A stretch of DNA of 64,000 nucleotides from NCBI RefSeq assembly GCF_003075395.1, contig NZ_QDFV01000008.1:59-64058 (forward strand), given 5' to 3'. This document shows, piece by piece, positions 23,760 through 32,372 of the stretch (positions within the stretch are counted from its first letter, which is position 1; each line of letters starts with the position of its first letter). The notes under the pieces were generated by a model. The model saw only the letters and a list, made by a program, of their open reading frames with translations, ran no database searches and was not told the origin of the DNA. The position numbers were made by a program, and so were the translations under genes. Source of the stretch: Microbacterium sp. TPD7012 (lineage in GTDB: Bacteria; Actinomycetota; Actinomycetes; Actinomycetales; Microbacteriaceae).

Positions 23760-24656
23760 TCAGAACCCGAGCCGGCCGAGCTGCTTCGGGTCGCGCTGCC
23801 ATTCCTTGGCGACCTTGACGTGCAGCCCGAGGAAGACGCGGGTGCCGAGCAGCGCCTCGATGCCCTTGCGGGCACGCGCACCGACGTCACTGAGACGCTT
23901 GCCCTTGTGCCCGATGATGATGGCCTTCTGGCTGTCGCGCTCGACCACGATCGAGGCGTGCACGTCGGTCAGGTCGGTGCCCTCGCGGGGCGCGATGTCA
24001 TCGATCACGACAGCGATGGAGTGCGGCAGCTCGTCCCGCACGCCGTCGAGAGCCGCCTCGCGGATCATCTCGGCGATGCGGTCCTCCTGCGATTCATCCG
24101 TGGTGATGCCCTCCGGATAGAGCGCAGGGCCCTTCGGCATGAGGCTCAGCACCTCGTCGGCGAGCACCTCGAGCTGGTCCCGCGTCAGTGCGGAGAGCGG
24201 GATGACGGCGGCCCAGTCCTCGCGGAGGGCATCGACCTCCATCAGCCGCTCGGTGATCTCGTCCCGACCCGCGGCATCCGTCTTCGTGACGATCGCGATC
24301 TTCTTCGCCCGCGCGTATCCGTCGAGGGACGCGGCGATGCGGCGGTCGCCAGGGCCGACCTTCTCGGTCGCCGGCACGCAGAAGCCGATGACGTCGACGT
24401 CGCCGAGTACCTGGTCGACGAGATCGTTGAGTCGTTCGCCGAGCAGCGTGCGCGGCTTGTGGATGCCGGGGGTATCCACGATGACGAGCTGGCCCTCCGG
24501 GCGGTTCACGATGCCGCGGATGGCCCGACGGGTGGTCTGCGGCTTCTCGCTGGTGATGGCGATCTTCTCGCCGACGAGCGCGTTCGTCAGCGTGGACTTG
24601 CCCACGTTCGGTCGACCGACGAAGGTCACGAACCCGCTTCGGGTGTTCTCAGTCAT
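23760..24656 (-). CDS. era: GTPase Era
   Basis: An essential GTPase that binds 16S rRNA and checks 30S assembly. 298 residues: G1 GRPNVGKS at 14-21, G3 DTPGIHK near 61, G4 TKTD near 120, and a C-terminal KH RNA-binding domain with VVERDSQKAIIIGHKGKRL. ATG 24656 lies inside the last codons of the CBS protein gene (8-base overlap ATGACTGA), so translation is coupled. Last core gene of the long hrcA operon. Confidence 0.97.
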   Translation of the reverse strand: MTENTRSGFVTFVGRPNVGKSTLTNALVGEKIAITSEKPQTTRRAIRGIVNRPEGQLVIVDTPGIHKPRTLLGERLNDLVDQVLGDVDVIGFCVPATEKVGPGDRRIAASLDGYARAKKIAIVTKTDAAGRDEITERLMEVDALREDWAAVIPLSALTRDQLEVLADEVLSLMPKGPALYPEGITTDESQEDRIAEMIREAALDGVRDELPHSIAVVIDDIAPREGTDLTDVHASIVVERDSQKAIIIGHKGKRLSDVGARARKGIEALLGTRVFLGLHVKVAKEWQRDPKQLGRLGF

Positions 24657-25944
24657 CGTGTCGTTCTCCCTCGTCCTGCGAAGCGTCGGGCTCCGTCGCC
24701 GTGCGTTCCACGAAGACCGTGGCGATTCCTCGACCGCGGCCGCGCGATGCTCCACCGGTGAGCGCGAGCCCCGAGACCGTCGCGGTCGCGCCGGGCTGCG
24801 GCACCTGGCCCAGGGCCTTGCCGAGCAGACCGCCGATCGAGTCGACGTCCTCGTCCTCGAGTTCGAGGCCGAAGAGATCTCCGACGTCCTCGAGCGAGAG
24901 CCGGGCGCTCACACGGTACCGGCCATCGCCGAGATCGACGAACTCGGCGGATACCTGATCGTACTCGTCGGAGATCTCCCCGACGAGCTCCTCGATCAGA
25001 TCCTCGAGCGTCACGAGTCCCGAGATGCCGCCGTGCTCGTCGATCACCAGGCAGACGTGGACGGCATCGCGCTTCATCTGCTGCAGGAGCGTCTCCGCGC
25101 GCATCGACTCAGGCACGAAGGTGGCGGGGCGGGCGATGGGACGGATGGATGCCGCGCGCCAGGCGCTGTCGTCGCGGTACGCGAACTGCACCAGATCCTT
25201 GAGATACAGCACCCCGACGACGTCATCGGCGTCGTCGTCCACCACCGGCATCCGCGAGACGCCGCGGTTCAGGAAGAGCGACATGGCTTCGTCGGTGGTG
25301 GCGGTCGCATCGACGGTCACCATCTCGGTACGCGGCACCATCACGGCGCGGACGAACTGATCGGTGAAGTCGAACACCGAGTGGATGAGATCGCGGTCAT
25401 CCTCTTCGATGAGGTCGTTGGACGCCGCCTCGTCGACCATGCTGAGCAGCTGGTCCTCGCTCGTGAACGAGCTGCGCCCGGTGCCGGGGGTGACCCGGTT
25501 GCCCAGCACGACGAGCGCCTGCGCGAGAGGGCCGAGGAAGATGCGCAGGCCGCGCACGATCGACGCGGTGCCGCGGATCATGCCTTCGGCGTGCTGCCGC
25601 CCGAACGACCGCGGGCTGGCGCCGACGAGGACGAACGTGATCGCTGTCATCAGCAGAGCGGCGGCGAGCATCGCCCACCAGTTGTTCTCGATGAGGATCG
25701 TGAACGCCACGGTCACGAGCACCGCGGCCGTGACCTCGGCCAGGACGCGGATGAAGGCGACCGCGTTGACGTGCGCGTCGAGATCGGAGGCGATGCGGCC
25801 CAGAGCCTTCGCCCGCCGTCCTTCTGTCGCCATGTCGGCGAGGTTCGCACGCGAGGCGACGCCGTAGGCGGCATCGATGGCCGACATCAGGCCGCCGAAC
25901 GCCACCAGGAGCACGGCGGCGATGAGCAGGAGAGTCGCTGTCAT
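24649..25944 (-). CDS. Hemolysin/CorC-family membrane protein with CBS domains
   Basis: 431 residues: a DUF21/CNNM transmembrane domain (about 1-135), a CBS pair (about 200-320, with VPRTEMVTVDAT and VIDEHGGISGLVTLEDLIEELVG), and a CorC_HlyC domain (about 335-420). CNNM-like proteins are implicated in Mg2+/Co2+ efflux or sensing. The start overlaps the ybeY stop as ATGA; the end overlaps era. The ybeY-CBS protein-era order is highly conserved in actinobacteria. Confidence 0.9.
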   Translation of the reverse strand: MTATLLLIAAVLLVAFGGLMSAIDAAYGVASRANLADMATEGRRAKALGRIASDLDAHVNAVAFIRVLAEVTAAVLVTVAFTILIENNWWAMLAAALLMTAITFVLVGASPRSFGRQHAEGMIRGTASIVRGLRIFLGPLAQALVVLGNRVTPGTGRSSFTSEDQLLSMVDEAASNDLIEEDDRDLIHSVFDFTDQFVRAVMVPRTEMVTVDATATTDEAMSLFLNRGVSRMPVVDDDADDVVGVLYLKDLVQFAYRDDSAWRAASIRPIARPATFVPESMRAETLLQQMKRDAVHVCLVIDEHGGISGLVTLEDLIEELVGEISDEYDQVSAEFVDLGDGRYRVSARLSLEDVGDLFGLELEDEDVDSIGGLLGKALGQVPQPGATATVSGLALTGGASRGRGRGIATVFVERTATEPDASQDEGERHDD

Positions 25945-26399
25945 CGGCGGCGTTCGGCCGCGGCGAAGCCTTGGATGAGCTCCTTCTGCAGTCCGAACAT
26001 CTCACGCTCCTCGTCGGGCTCGGCGTGGTCGAACCCCAGCAGGTGGAGCAGCCCGTGAGTGGTGAGCAGGATGAGCTCGTCCATCAGGGTGTGGCCGGCC
26101 GCCTGCGCCTGGGTCTCCGCGACCTGCGGGCAGAGCACGATGTCGCCGAGCAGCCCGGGGGCGGTCGGGCGGTCCTCGGTTCCGGGGCGCAGCTCGTCCA
26201 TCGGGAAGCTGAGCACGTCGGTGGGTCCCGGCTCGTCCATCCACTGCACATGGAGCGCCTCCATGGCGCCCTCGTCGACGAGGACGATCGCGACCTCGGC
26301 GTCGGGGCTGACATGCAGCTGGGCGAGGTTGAAGTCGGTCAGCCGCTGGAGCACGGTCTCGTCGACGTCGATCGCCGATTCGTTGTTGATCTCGATCAT
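25941..26399 (-). CDS. ybeY: Endoribonuclease YbeY
   Basis: A zinc endoribonuclease for 16S rRNA 3'-end maturation and ribosome quality control. 152 residues with the signature THGLLHLLGFDHAEPDEE, whose three His bind zinc. The N-terminus starts MIEINNESAIDVD, typical of the family. A longer frame upstream (to 26468) overlaps phoH and is not supported. It sits 16 bp after phoH in the same operon, and its stop overlaps the next gene's start. Confidence 0.95.
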   Translation of the reverse strand: MIEINNESAIDVDETVLQRLTDFNLAQLHVSPDAEVAIVLVDEGAMEALHVQWMDEPGPTDVLSFPMDELRPGTEDRPTAPGLLGDIVLCPQVAETQAQAAGHTLMDELILLTTHGLLHLLGFDHAEPDEEREMFGLQKELIQGFAAAERRR

Positions 26400-26415
26400 G
26401 CCTGTGCTCGTTTCA

Positions 26416-27534
26416 TCAGGAGAGGCCTCGTTTCGGCATCCGGTCGCGGGGTCCTGGGCGCTGCGCACCTCGCCGGTCGGCGCGGTTGGCGAACTCCGCT
26501 GCCTGCTCGCGTTCGAACCGCTGCGCGGTGCGCTTCTCGTCGTATTCGCTGTAGGCGTCGACGATGCGACCGACGAGAGAGTGACGCACGACGTCGGCGC
26601 TCGTGAGTCGGGAGAAGTGGATGTCCTCGATGCCGTCGAGCACGCGCGTGACGAGCCGGAGGCCCGAGGAGCCCTGCGGGAGGTCGACCTGGGTGATGTC
26701 GCCCGTGACGACCATCCGGGTGCCGAAGCCGAGACGGGTGAGGAACATCTTCATCTGCTCCGGCGTGGTGTTCTGCGCCTCGTCGAGCACCACGAACGAG
26801 TCGTTCAGGGTGCGACCGCGCATGTACGCCAGCGGGGCGACCTCGATCGTGCCCGTGGCCATGAGCCGCGGAACGATCTCGGGGTCCATCATCTCGTTGA
26901 GCGCGTCGTACAGCGGTCGCAGGTAGGGATCGATCTTGTCGGTGAGCGTGCCGGGGAGGAACCCGAGCCGCTCCCCCGCCTCGACGGCAGGCCGGGTCAG
27001 GATGATGCGGGTGACCTCCTTGCGCTGCAGCGCCTGGACGGCCTTCGCCATCGCGAGATAGGTCTTGCCCGTTCCGGCCGGACCGATGCCGAACACGATC
27101 GTGTTCTCCTCGATCGCGTCGACGTACTCCTTCTGCCCGAGCGTCTTCGGCCGGATGACCTTGCCGCGCGTCGTGAGGATCGCCTCGCCGAGCACCTCAC
27201 TCGGACGCGGACCGCCCTCCTGGCGCAGCATCCGCGCCGAGTTCGAGACATCGCTCGGGGCGAGGTCGTGACCCGCCCTGGTCATCGCGAGCAGCTCGTC
27301 GACGAGGCTCTTGGCTCCGGCGACTGCCTCCCGCGAGCCGCTCAGGGTGATCTCGTTGCCGCGCACGAGGACCTGCACGTCGCGGTGCTCCTTCTCGAGC
27401 ATGCGCAGCAGCCGGTCCTGCGGACCGAGCAGCTGCACCATCGCGACGCCGTCGGCGTAGATCTTCTCGACCGACTCCGGCGGCTGCGCGCCGAGGCTCC
27501 GCTCCTGGGGCTCGTGATTCTCAGGCACCGACAC
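26416..27534 (-). CDS. PhoH-like ATPase
   Basis: 372 residues. An N-terminal KH-like segment (about 45-85) precedes a P-loop ATPase with GPAGTGKTYLAM at 151-162, and VVLDEAQN as Walker B near 260. Bacterial PhoH proteins work with YbeY in RNA metabolism, and the genes are adjacent here. Start GTG 27534 or GTG 27528; the latter is 10 bases from GGAG and overlaps the HIT stop by 8 bases, and either gives the same core protein. Confidence 0.93.
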   Translation of the reverse strand: MSVPENHEPQERSLGAQPPESVEKIYADGVAMVQLLGPQDRLLRMLEKEHRDVQVLVRGNEITLSGSREAVAGAKSLVDELLAMTRAGHDLAPSDVSNSARMLRQEGGPRPSEVLGEAILTTRGKVIRPKTLGQKEYVDAIEENTIVFGIGPAGTGKTYLAMAKAVQALQRKEVTRIILTRPAVEAGERLGFLPGTLTDKIDPYLRPLYDALNEMMDPEIVPRLMATGTIEVAPLAYMRGRTLNDSFVVLDEAQNTTPEQMKMFLTRLGFGTRMVVTGDITQVDLPQGSSGLRLVTRVLDGIEDIHFSRLTSADVVRHSLVGRIVDAYSEYDEKRTAQRFEREQAAEFANRADRRGAQRPGPRDRMPKRGLS

Positions 27535-27871
27535 TCTTCTCCGTCAATCCGCCGGCCAGCACATGCGCGTGGACGTGGAACACCGTCTGTCCGGCGTTCG
27601 CGCCGGTGTTGAAGACGAGGCGGAAGTCGCCGTCGTCGGTGTGCGTCGCCGCGAGTTCCTTCGCGAAGGCGATCATCTCGGCGAGCAGAGACGGATCGCC
27701 GGCAGCGAGCTCGGCGACGTCACGGTACTCGGCCGACTTCGGCACAACGAGAAGATGCACCGGCGCCTGCGGCGCGATGTCGCGCAGCGCGAAGACGCGA
27801 TCGGTCTCGCCGAGGATCTCCGCGGGGATCTCCCCGTTCAGAATGCGCGTGAAGATCGAGGGTTCCGTCAT
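27521..27871 (-). CDS. HIT-family nucleotide-binding hydrolase
   Basis: A 116-residue histidine-triad protein with the active site HVHAHVL near residue 101 and an early SIFTRILNGEIPAEI. Family members hydrolyse AMP-linked nucleotides such as AMP-lysine or Ap4A. ATG 27871 has no Shine-Dalgarno but a TAGACT at 27879-27884, one base farther than the exact leaderless spacing, so a secondary promoter inside the operon is likely. It sits between rsmE and phoH. Confidence 0.93.
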   Translation of the reverse strand: MTEPSIFTRILNGEIPAEILGETDRVFALRDIAPQAPVHLLVVPKSAEYRDVAELAAGDPSLLAEMIAFAKELAATHTDDGDFRLVFNTGANAGQTVFHVHAHVLAGGLTEKSVGA

Positions 27872-27878
27872 GGTGTCA

Positions 27879-27884
27879 AGTCTA
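27879..27884 (-). promoter_or_regulatory. Internal -10 TAGACT before the HIT gene
   Basis: TAGACT ends 8 bases before ATG 27871. It predicts an mRNA starting at or one base before the start codon, inside the rsmE-HIT gap. Confidence 0.45.
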
Positions 27885-27919
27885 CTGACCGGCACGTACT
27901 CCGGCCCGTGGGTCCGTGA

Positions 27920-28648
27920 TCACCAGCGCCCGAGCGCGACCGACAGCACCGCGACGGCGGCAGGGCCGGCGGTGGAGGTGCGCAGCACGGTCTCGCCGAG
28001 GAGCACGCGCTCCGCACCGGCATCCGTCAGCAGGGCGAGCTCCTCATCGGAGATGCCTCCCTCGGGGCCGACCACCAGCACCAGATCGCGGCCATCCGGC
28101 TCAATAGCCGAAAGCCGGACCGGGGCCGTCGGATCGAGCAGCAGCACGCGGTCGGTGCTCGCCCGCGCGGCGAGCTGCTTCGTGGTCGCCGGAGCCGTGA
28201 CCTCGGGCACCCAGGCGCGATGCGCCTGCTTCGCCGCCTCTCGGACGATGGTCGACCAGCGCTCGCGCCCCTTCACGGCCTTCGGGCCTTCCCAGCGCGA
28301 CACGCTGCGACCGGCCTGCCACGGCACGATCTCGTCGACGCCGAGTTCGCATGCGGCCTGCACGGCGAGCTCGTCTCGATCGCCCTTCGCCAGCGCCTGC
28401 ACAAGGACCAGCCGCGGCGCGGGCGCCGGATGCTCGACACGCTCCTCGATGCGCACGTCGACGCGTGACGGCGCCACCTCTTCGGCGACGCCCGCGAGCC
28501 ACACTCCGGCGCCGTCGCCGACCGTCACCGCCTCGCCGACGCGGAGTCGACGCACCACGGCCGCGTGCTTCGCCTCGGCACCGGTCAGCGACACGACGTC
28601 TCCGACACAGGCATCCGTCGACGACTCGACGAGGAAGTGCAGCGCCAC
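27920..28648 (-). CDS. rsmE: 16S rRNA (uracil-1498-N3)-methyltransferase
   Basis: A SPOUT-fold enzyme that methylates U1498 of 16S rRNA. 242 residues: an N-terminal PUA-like domain (about 1-70) and a knotted methyltransferase domain with the SAM-binding LVVGPEGGISDEEL near 190 and the late RVLLGETVLRTSTAGPAA. GTG 28648 lies 2 bases after the dnaJ stop. The dnaJ-rsmE-HIT order is conserved in actinobacteria. Confidence 0.95.
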   Translation of the reverse strand: MALHFLVESSTDACVGDVVSLTGAEAKHAAVVRRLRVGEAVTVGDGAGVWLAGVAEEVAPSRVDVRIEERVEHPAPAPRLVLVQALAKGDRDELAVQAACELGVDEIVPWQAGRSVSRWEGPKAVKGRERWSTIVREAAKQAHRAWVPEVTAPATTKQLAARASTDRVLLLDPTAPVRLSAIEPDGRDLVLVVGPEGGISDEELALLTDAGAERVLLGETVLRTSTAGPAAVAVLSVALGRW

Positions 28649-28650
28649 GA

Positions 28651-29766
28651 TCAGTGCCCGCGGAACCGGTCGCGGAGCTTGGAGAAGAGTCCCTGCTGGA
28701 ACTGCGCCAGCTGCGGACCGGGAGCCTTCGCCTTCTTCGCGAAGTCCTCGATCAGCGCACGTTGGGCGGAATCGAGCTTCGTCGGCGTGACGACCTGCAC
28801 GCCGACCCGCAGGTCACCGCGCTGCGAACCGCGCAGCGGAGTGATGCCGCGGCCCTTGATCGTCAGCACGTCGCCCGACTGCACGCCGGGACGGATCTCC
28901 AGATCGACCTCGCCGTCGAGTCCCTGGATCGAGGTCTCGGTGCCGAGGATCGCATCCGTCATCGACACCTCGAGGGTCGCGAGCAGATCGTCGCCCTCTC
29001 GACTGAAGGCCTGGTGCGCGTTCACGGTCACCTCGACATACAGGTCGCCGTTGGGGCCGCCCGCCTTGCCGACCTCGCCGGAGCCCGGGAGCTGCAGCCG
29101 GAGTCCGGTCTCGACGCCTGCCGGGATGTCGAGCGACACGGTGCGGCGCGAGCGCACGCGCCCCTGGCCGCCGCAGGTTCCGCACGGGAACGGGATCGTG
29201 GTGCCGTAGCCCTCGCAGGTGCCGCAGGGCTGGGAGGTCACGACGTTGCCGAGCAGGCTGCGCACCTGGCGCTGCACGTGTCCGGAACCACCGCAGATGT
29301 CGCACGTGACGGGCGAGGTGCCCTCCTGGCAGCACGAGCCCTGACAGGTCTCGCAGAGCACGGCCGTGTCGACCTCGATGTCGCGATGCGCGCCGAACAC
29401 GACGTCGCCGAGGTCCAGCGTCACGCGCACGAGCGCGTCCTGGCCCCGCTCACGACGCGAGCGAGGGCGCCCGCCGCGGCCGCCGCCCTGAGCCGCGCCG
29501 AAGAACGTCTCGAAGATGTCTCCGAAGCCGCCGAAGCCCTGGAAGTTGCCCGCAGCCCCGTCTCCGCCGCCCATGTCGTAGCGCCGTCGCGAGTCGTCGT
29601 CGCTGAGCACGTCGTACGCGTGCGTCACGAGCTTGAACTTCTCGGCGGCCTCGTCGCCCGGGTTCACATCCGGGTGCAGCTGCCGTGCGAGGCGCCGATA
29701 CGCCTTCTTGATCTCATCGGTGGAAGCGTCTCGGGACACCCCGAGAACCTCATAGTGGTCCGCCAC
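28651..29766 (-). CDS. dnaJ: Chaperone DnaJ
   Basis: Hsp40 co-chaperone for DnaK. 371 residues: a J domain (about 1-66, HPD motif in RQLHPDVNPG), a Gly/Phe-rich linker, four CxxCxGxG-type zinc repeats (about 130-200), and C-terminal substrate-binding domains. GTG 29766 is preceded by AGAAAGGCG. It is the second gene after hrcA and so shares the CIRCE-controlled promoter. In actinobacteria this is normally the DnaJ2 copy, the other being with dnaK-grpE. Confidence 0.96.
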   Translation of the reverse strand: MADHYEVLGVSRDASTDEIKKAYRRLARQLHPDVNPGDEAAEKFKLVTHAYDVLSDDDSRRRYDMGGGDGAAGNFQGFGGFGDIFETFFGAAQGGGRGGRPRSRRERGQDALVRVTLDLGDVVFGAHRDIEVDTAVLCETCQGSCCQEGTSPVTCDICGGSGHVQRQVRSLLGNVVTSQPCGTCEGYGTTIPFPCGTCGGQGRVRSRRTVSLDIPAGVETGLRLQLPGSGEVGKAGGPNGDLYVEVTVNAHQAFSREGDDLLATLEVSMTDAILGTETSIQGLDGEVDLEIRPGVQSGDVLTIKGRGITPLRGSQRGDLRVGVQVVTPTKLDSAQRALIEDFAKKAKAPGPQLAQFQQGLFSKLRDRFRGH

Positions 29767-29803
29767 AATCGCCTTTCTGCGTGTGTCTCTCGTGGCCGTC
29801 GCC

Positions 29804-30835
29804 TCAGCGACCGGCCTCGTCCTCGTCGAGCATCCGCGACAGGTAGCGGGCGACCGCCCGCGCCGCCGCGAGGTTGCTCGGATAGTCCATGCGCGTCGGC
29901 CCCATCACGCCGACCCGTGCCGTGCCGCTGGGGGCGGCGTAGTTGCTGGCGACGATGGATGCCTCGCCGAGACCGAACGGCTCGTTCTCGGTGCCGATGC
30001 TCGCGCCGAGCCCGTGCTCGTCGGTCACCATCTCGCCCATCAGCCGCAGCAGGGTGACCTGCTCCTCGATCGCCTCGAGGATCGGGTGGATGCTGCCGCG
30101 GAAGTCCTGCTCGCGCCGTGCGAGCGTCGCGGCTCCCGCCATGACCAGTCGCTCCTGGCGGAACTCGCCGAGCTCCTCGATGACGACGGCGGAGAGCGTG
30201 CGCAGCGCGATGTCCTTCGTCTGGTCGTCGGCGGCGACGAGGTTCTGCAGCCGCTCGGCGGCATCGCTCACCGCCTGCCCCGTGATCAGGGCCGAGAGTC
30301 GCGCGCGGAGGACCGCGGTGTCGGCCTCGTCGACGTCGACGGGGAGCGGAGTCAAACGCTGCGAGACGCCGCCCGCGTCGGTGACGAGGACGATCAGCAC
30401 GCGGTTGGGAGCGAGCGCCACGAGCTCGAGGTGCGTGATGTGCGCACGGGCGAAGGACGGGTACTGCGCGAGCGCGACCTGACCGGTGAGCTGCGTGAGC
30501 ACGCGGACGGTGCGGATCATCAGATCGTCGAGGTCGGTGGGAGCGGTCAGGAACGACTCGATGGCGGTGCGCTGGGCGACGCTGAGCGGCCGCAGCTGCG
30601 CCAGATGGTCGACGAAGACGCGATAGCCCTTGTCGGTGGGGACCCGGCCCGACGACGTGTGCGGAGCCGTGATCAGCTCCTCGTCCTCGAGCAGCGCCAT
30701 GTCGTTGCGGATGGTCGCCGCCGAGACGCCGAACGAGTAGCGGTCCACGATGGAGCGGCTGCCGACGGGCTCGTGAGTCTCGACGTAGTCCTGCACGATC
30801 GCACGGAGAACCTGGAGTCCTCGCTCTGAGACCAT
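29804..30835 (-). CDS. hrcA: Heat-shock repressor HrcA
   Basis: Repressor that binds CIRCE operators and is kept folded by GroEL. 343 residues: an N-terminal winged helix (VSERGLQVLRAIVQDYVETH, SAATIRNDMALLEDEEL) and a GAF-like dimerisation region. ATG 30835 follows AAGGGGAAGG. A CIRCE at 30869-30895 covers its own promoter, giving autoregulation. An upstream frame extends to 32230 but is antisense to the esterase and not real. Confidence 0.96.
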   Translation of the reverse strand: MVSERGLQVLRAIVQDYVETHEPVGSRSIVDRYSFGVSAATIRNDMALLEDEELITAPHTSSGRVPTDKGYRVFVDHLAQLRPLSVAQRTAIESFLTAPTDLDDLMIRTVRVLTQLTGQVALAQYPSFARAHITHLELVALAPNRVLIVLVTDAGGVSQRLTPLPVDVDEADTAVLRARLSALITGQAVSDAAERLQNLVAADDQTKDIALRTLSAVVIEELGEFRQERLVMAGAATLARREQDFRGSIHPILEAIEEQVTLLRLMGEMVTDEHGLGASIGTENEPFGLGEASIVASNYAAPSGTARVGVMGPTRMDYPSNLAAARAVARYLSRMLDEDEAGR

Positions 30836-30850
30836 CGCCTTCCCCTTCCG

Positions 30851-30859
30851 CTGACACTC
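30851..30859. promoter_or_regulatory. Third CIRCE-like half-site
   Basis: GAGTGTCAG on the minus strand differs by one base from the proximal CIRCE half-site GAGTGCCAG. It is placed exactly 9 bases beyond it, as a direct repeat in phase with the operator. Confidence 0.5.
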
Positions 30860-30868
30860 GGACGCTCG

Positions 30869-30895
30869 CTGGCACTCTGATGCCCCGAGTGCCAA
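30869..30895. promoter_or_regulatory. CIRCE operator of hrcA-dnaJ
   Basis: On the minus strand TTGGCACTC-N9-GAGTGCCAG matches the CIRCE consensus TTAGCACTC-N9-GAGTGCTAA with a perfect inner 7-bp dyad. A -10-like TAGGAT (30895-30900) directly abuts it, so bound HrcA would cover the transcription start. Confidence 0.92.
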
Positions 30896-30900
30896 TCCTA
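30895..30900 (-). promoter_or_regulatory. -10 element TAGGAT of hrcA
   Basis: TAGGAT on the minus strand, sharing its last base with CIRCE. The predicted start is near 30888, inside the operator, giving a leader of about 53 bases. Confidence 0.55.
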
Positions 30901-30936
30901 CCCCGCGCAGCCGGGTATACCCCGAAAGGCGCCCTC

Positions 30937-30942
30937 TAGGAT
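30937..30942 (+). promoter_or_regulatory. -10 element TAGGAT, near-leaderless esterase gene
   Basis: TAGGAT ends 8 bases before ATG 30950 and overlaps the earlier ATG at 30941, so that ATG cannot be within the transcript. This decides the start. Confidence 0.55.
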
Positions 30943-30949
30943 GGCGCTC

Positions 30950-32371
30950 ATGACGACGACGCCGCCCACCGCGATACTCTCCGGCGGCATCGTCCGCGGA
31001 ACTCTCGACGCCGGCGTCCGCCGCTTCCTCGGCATCCCCTACGCCGCCGCTCCCTTCGGGTCGAACCGGTTCCGCGCACCGCAGCCGGCAGCGGCGTGGG
31101 ACGGCATCCGCGAGGCGGTGGACTTCGGTCCGACTCCCCCGCAGCTGCCGTACCCCGGTCCGATCGGCGAACTCCTCGGCAGCGTCCGCATCGACGGCGA
31201 CGACATCCTCACCGCGAACGTCTGGGCACCGGAGGATGCCGCGGCTGCGCCCGTGCTGCTCTGGATCCACGGCGGCGCCCTCGAACGCGGCACGGCGGCC
31301 CTCGGACTCTACGACGGCACGCGCTTCGCACGCGCGGGGATCGTCTTCGTCTCGATCAACTACCGGCTGGGATCCGAGGGCTTCTCGGTGCTCGACGGCG
31401 CTCCCCGCAACCTCGGCCTGGAGGATGCGGCCGCTGCCCTCTCCTGGATCCACCGCGAGGTCGAGGCGTTCGGCGGCGACCCGACGCGGATCACGGTGAT
31501 GGGCGAGTCGGCAGGCGGAGCGATCGTGGCCGGGCTCCTGGCGAAGGAGACATCCCGCGCGCTCATCGCGCGCGCGATCATCGAATCCGGACCGCTCGAG
31601 GCGCAGACGCCGCGGAAGGCCGGCCGGATCTCGGTGCAGCTCGCGAAGCGGCTCGGGGTCCGCCCCGATCGCGAGGCCTTCGCCGACATCTCCCCCGACA
31701 GCCTGCTCGAGGCCAGGCGGCAGCACGCCGCCGGTTCCTCCCCGCTGGGCGGCGCCCCCGGCTTCCAGTTCGCGATCGACGCGGAGACCCTCCCCCGCTC
31801 CCCGCACGAGGTCCTCCCCGAGATCGACACGCCACTGCTCATCGGCAGCAACACCGACGAGTACCGGCTGTGGTTCCCGCCGGCCGCGCTCGACGGCATC
31901 AGCGAGCTGAAGCTCCTCGCGGCCCGTCTCGCCCTGCGGATCCCGCGCGCTGCCGTGCGGGCGTATCGTGCGGAGTTCCCCGGTGCGTCGACCGGCGAGA
32001 TCTTCGGACAGCTCGCCACCGACGTGCTGCTGCGGGCTCCGCTGACGCGCCTCGCACAGAAGCGGACGGCACCGACCTACGTGTACGAGTTCGCGTGGAA
32101 CAGCCCGGTGCGAGACCTCCGCGCGGCGCATGCGCTCGAACTCGGATTCGTCTTCGATCGCCTCGACGATCCCGAGGCGCAGCGTCTCGCCGGGCCGGAT
32201 GCGCCGCGAGAGCTCGCCGCGGAGATGCACGCGTCGTGGATCGCCTTCGTGAAGACCGGCGATCCCGGGTGGCCGGTGTTCGGCCCCGAGCGCCGGACGC
32301 GCGTGTTCGACACGATCAGCGCGACGGTGCCGCAGCGGCGAGCGGCCGGGTTGGACCTGCTGCCGGGCTGA
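30950..32371 (+). CDS. Type-B carboxylesterase
   Basis: A 473-residue alpha/beta-hydrolase of the carboxylesterase/para-nitrobenzyl esterase family. An early GIPYAAAPFGSNRF, the oxyanion-hole HGGAL near 108, the nucleophile Ser187 in GESAGG, an acidic residue in GSNTDEY and a catalytic His in AAHALELGF complete the triad. It has no signal peptide, so it is cytosolic. The true start is ATG 30950. It is divergent from hrcA and convergent with hemW. Confidence 0.88.
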   Translation: MTTTPPTAILSGGIVRGTLDAGVRRFLGIPYAAAPFGSNRFRAPQPAAAWDGIREAVDFGPTPPQLPYPGPIGELLGSVRIDGDDILTANVWAPEDAAAAPVLLWIHGGALERGTAALGLYDGTRFARAGIVFVSINYRLGSEGFSVLDGAPRNLGLEDAAAALSWIHREVEAFGGDPTRITVMGESAGGAIVAGLLAKETSRALIARAIIESGPLEAQTPRKAGRISVQLAKRLGVRPDREAFADISPDSLLEARRQHAAGSSPLGGAPGFQFAIDAETLPRSPHEVLPEIDTPLLIGSNTDEYRLWFPPAALDGISELKLLAARLALRIPRAAVRAYRAEFPGASTGEIFGQLATDVLLRAPLTRLAQKRTAPTYVYEFAWNSPVRDLRAAHALELGFVFDRLDDPEAQRLAGPDAPRELAAEMHASWIAFVKTGDPGWPVFGPERRTRVFDTISATVPQRRAAGLDLLPG

Positions 32372-32372
32372 G

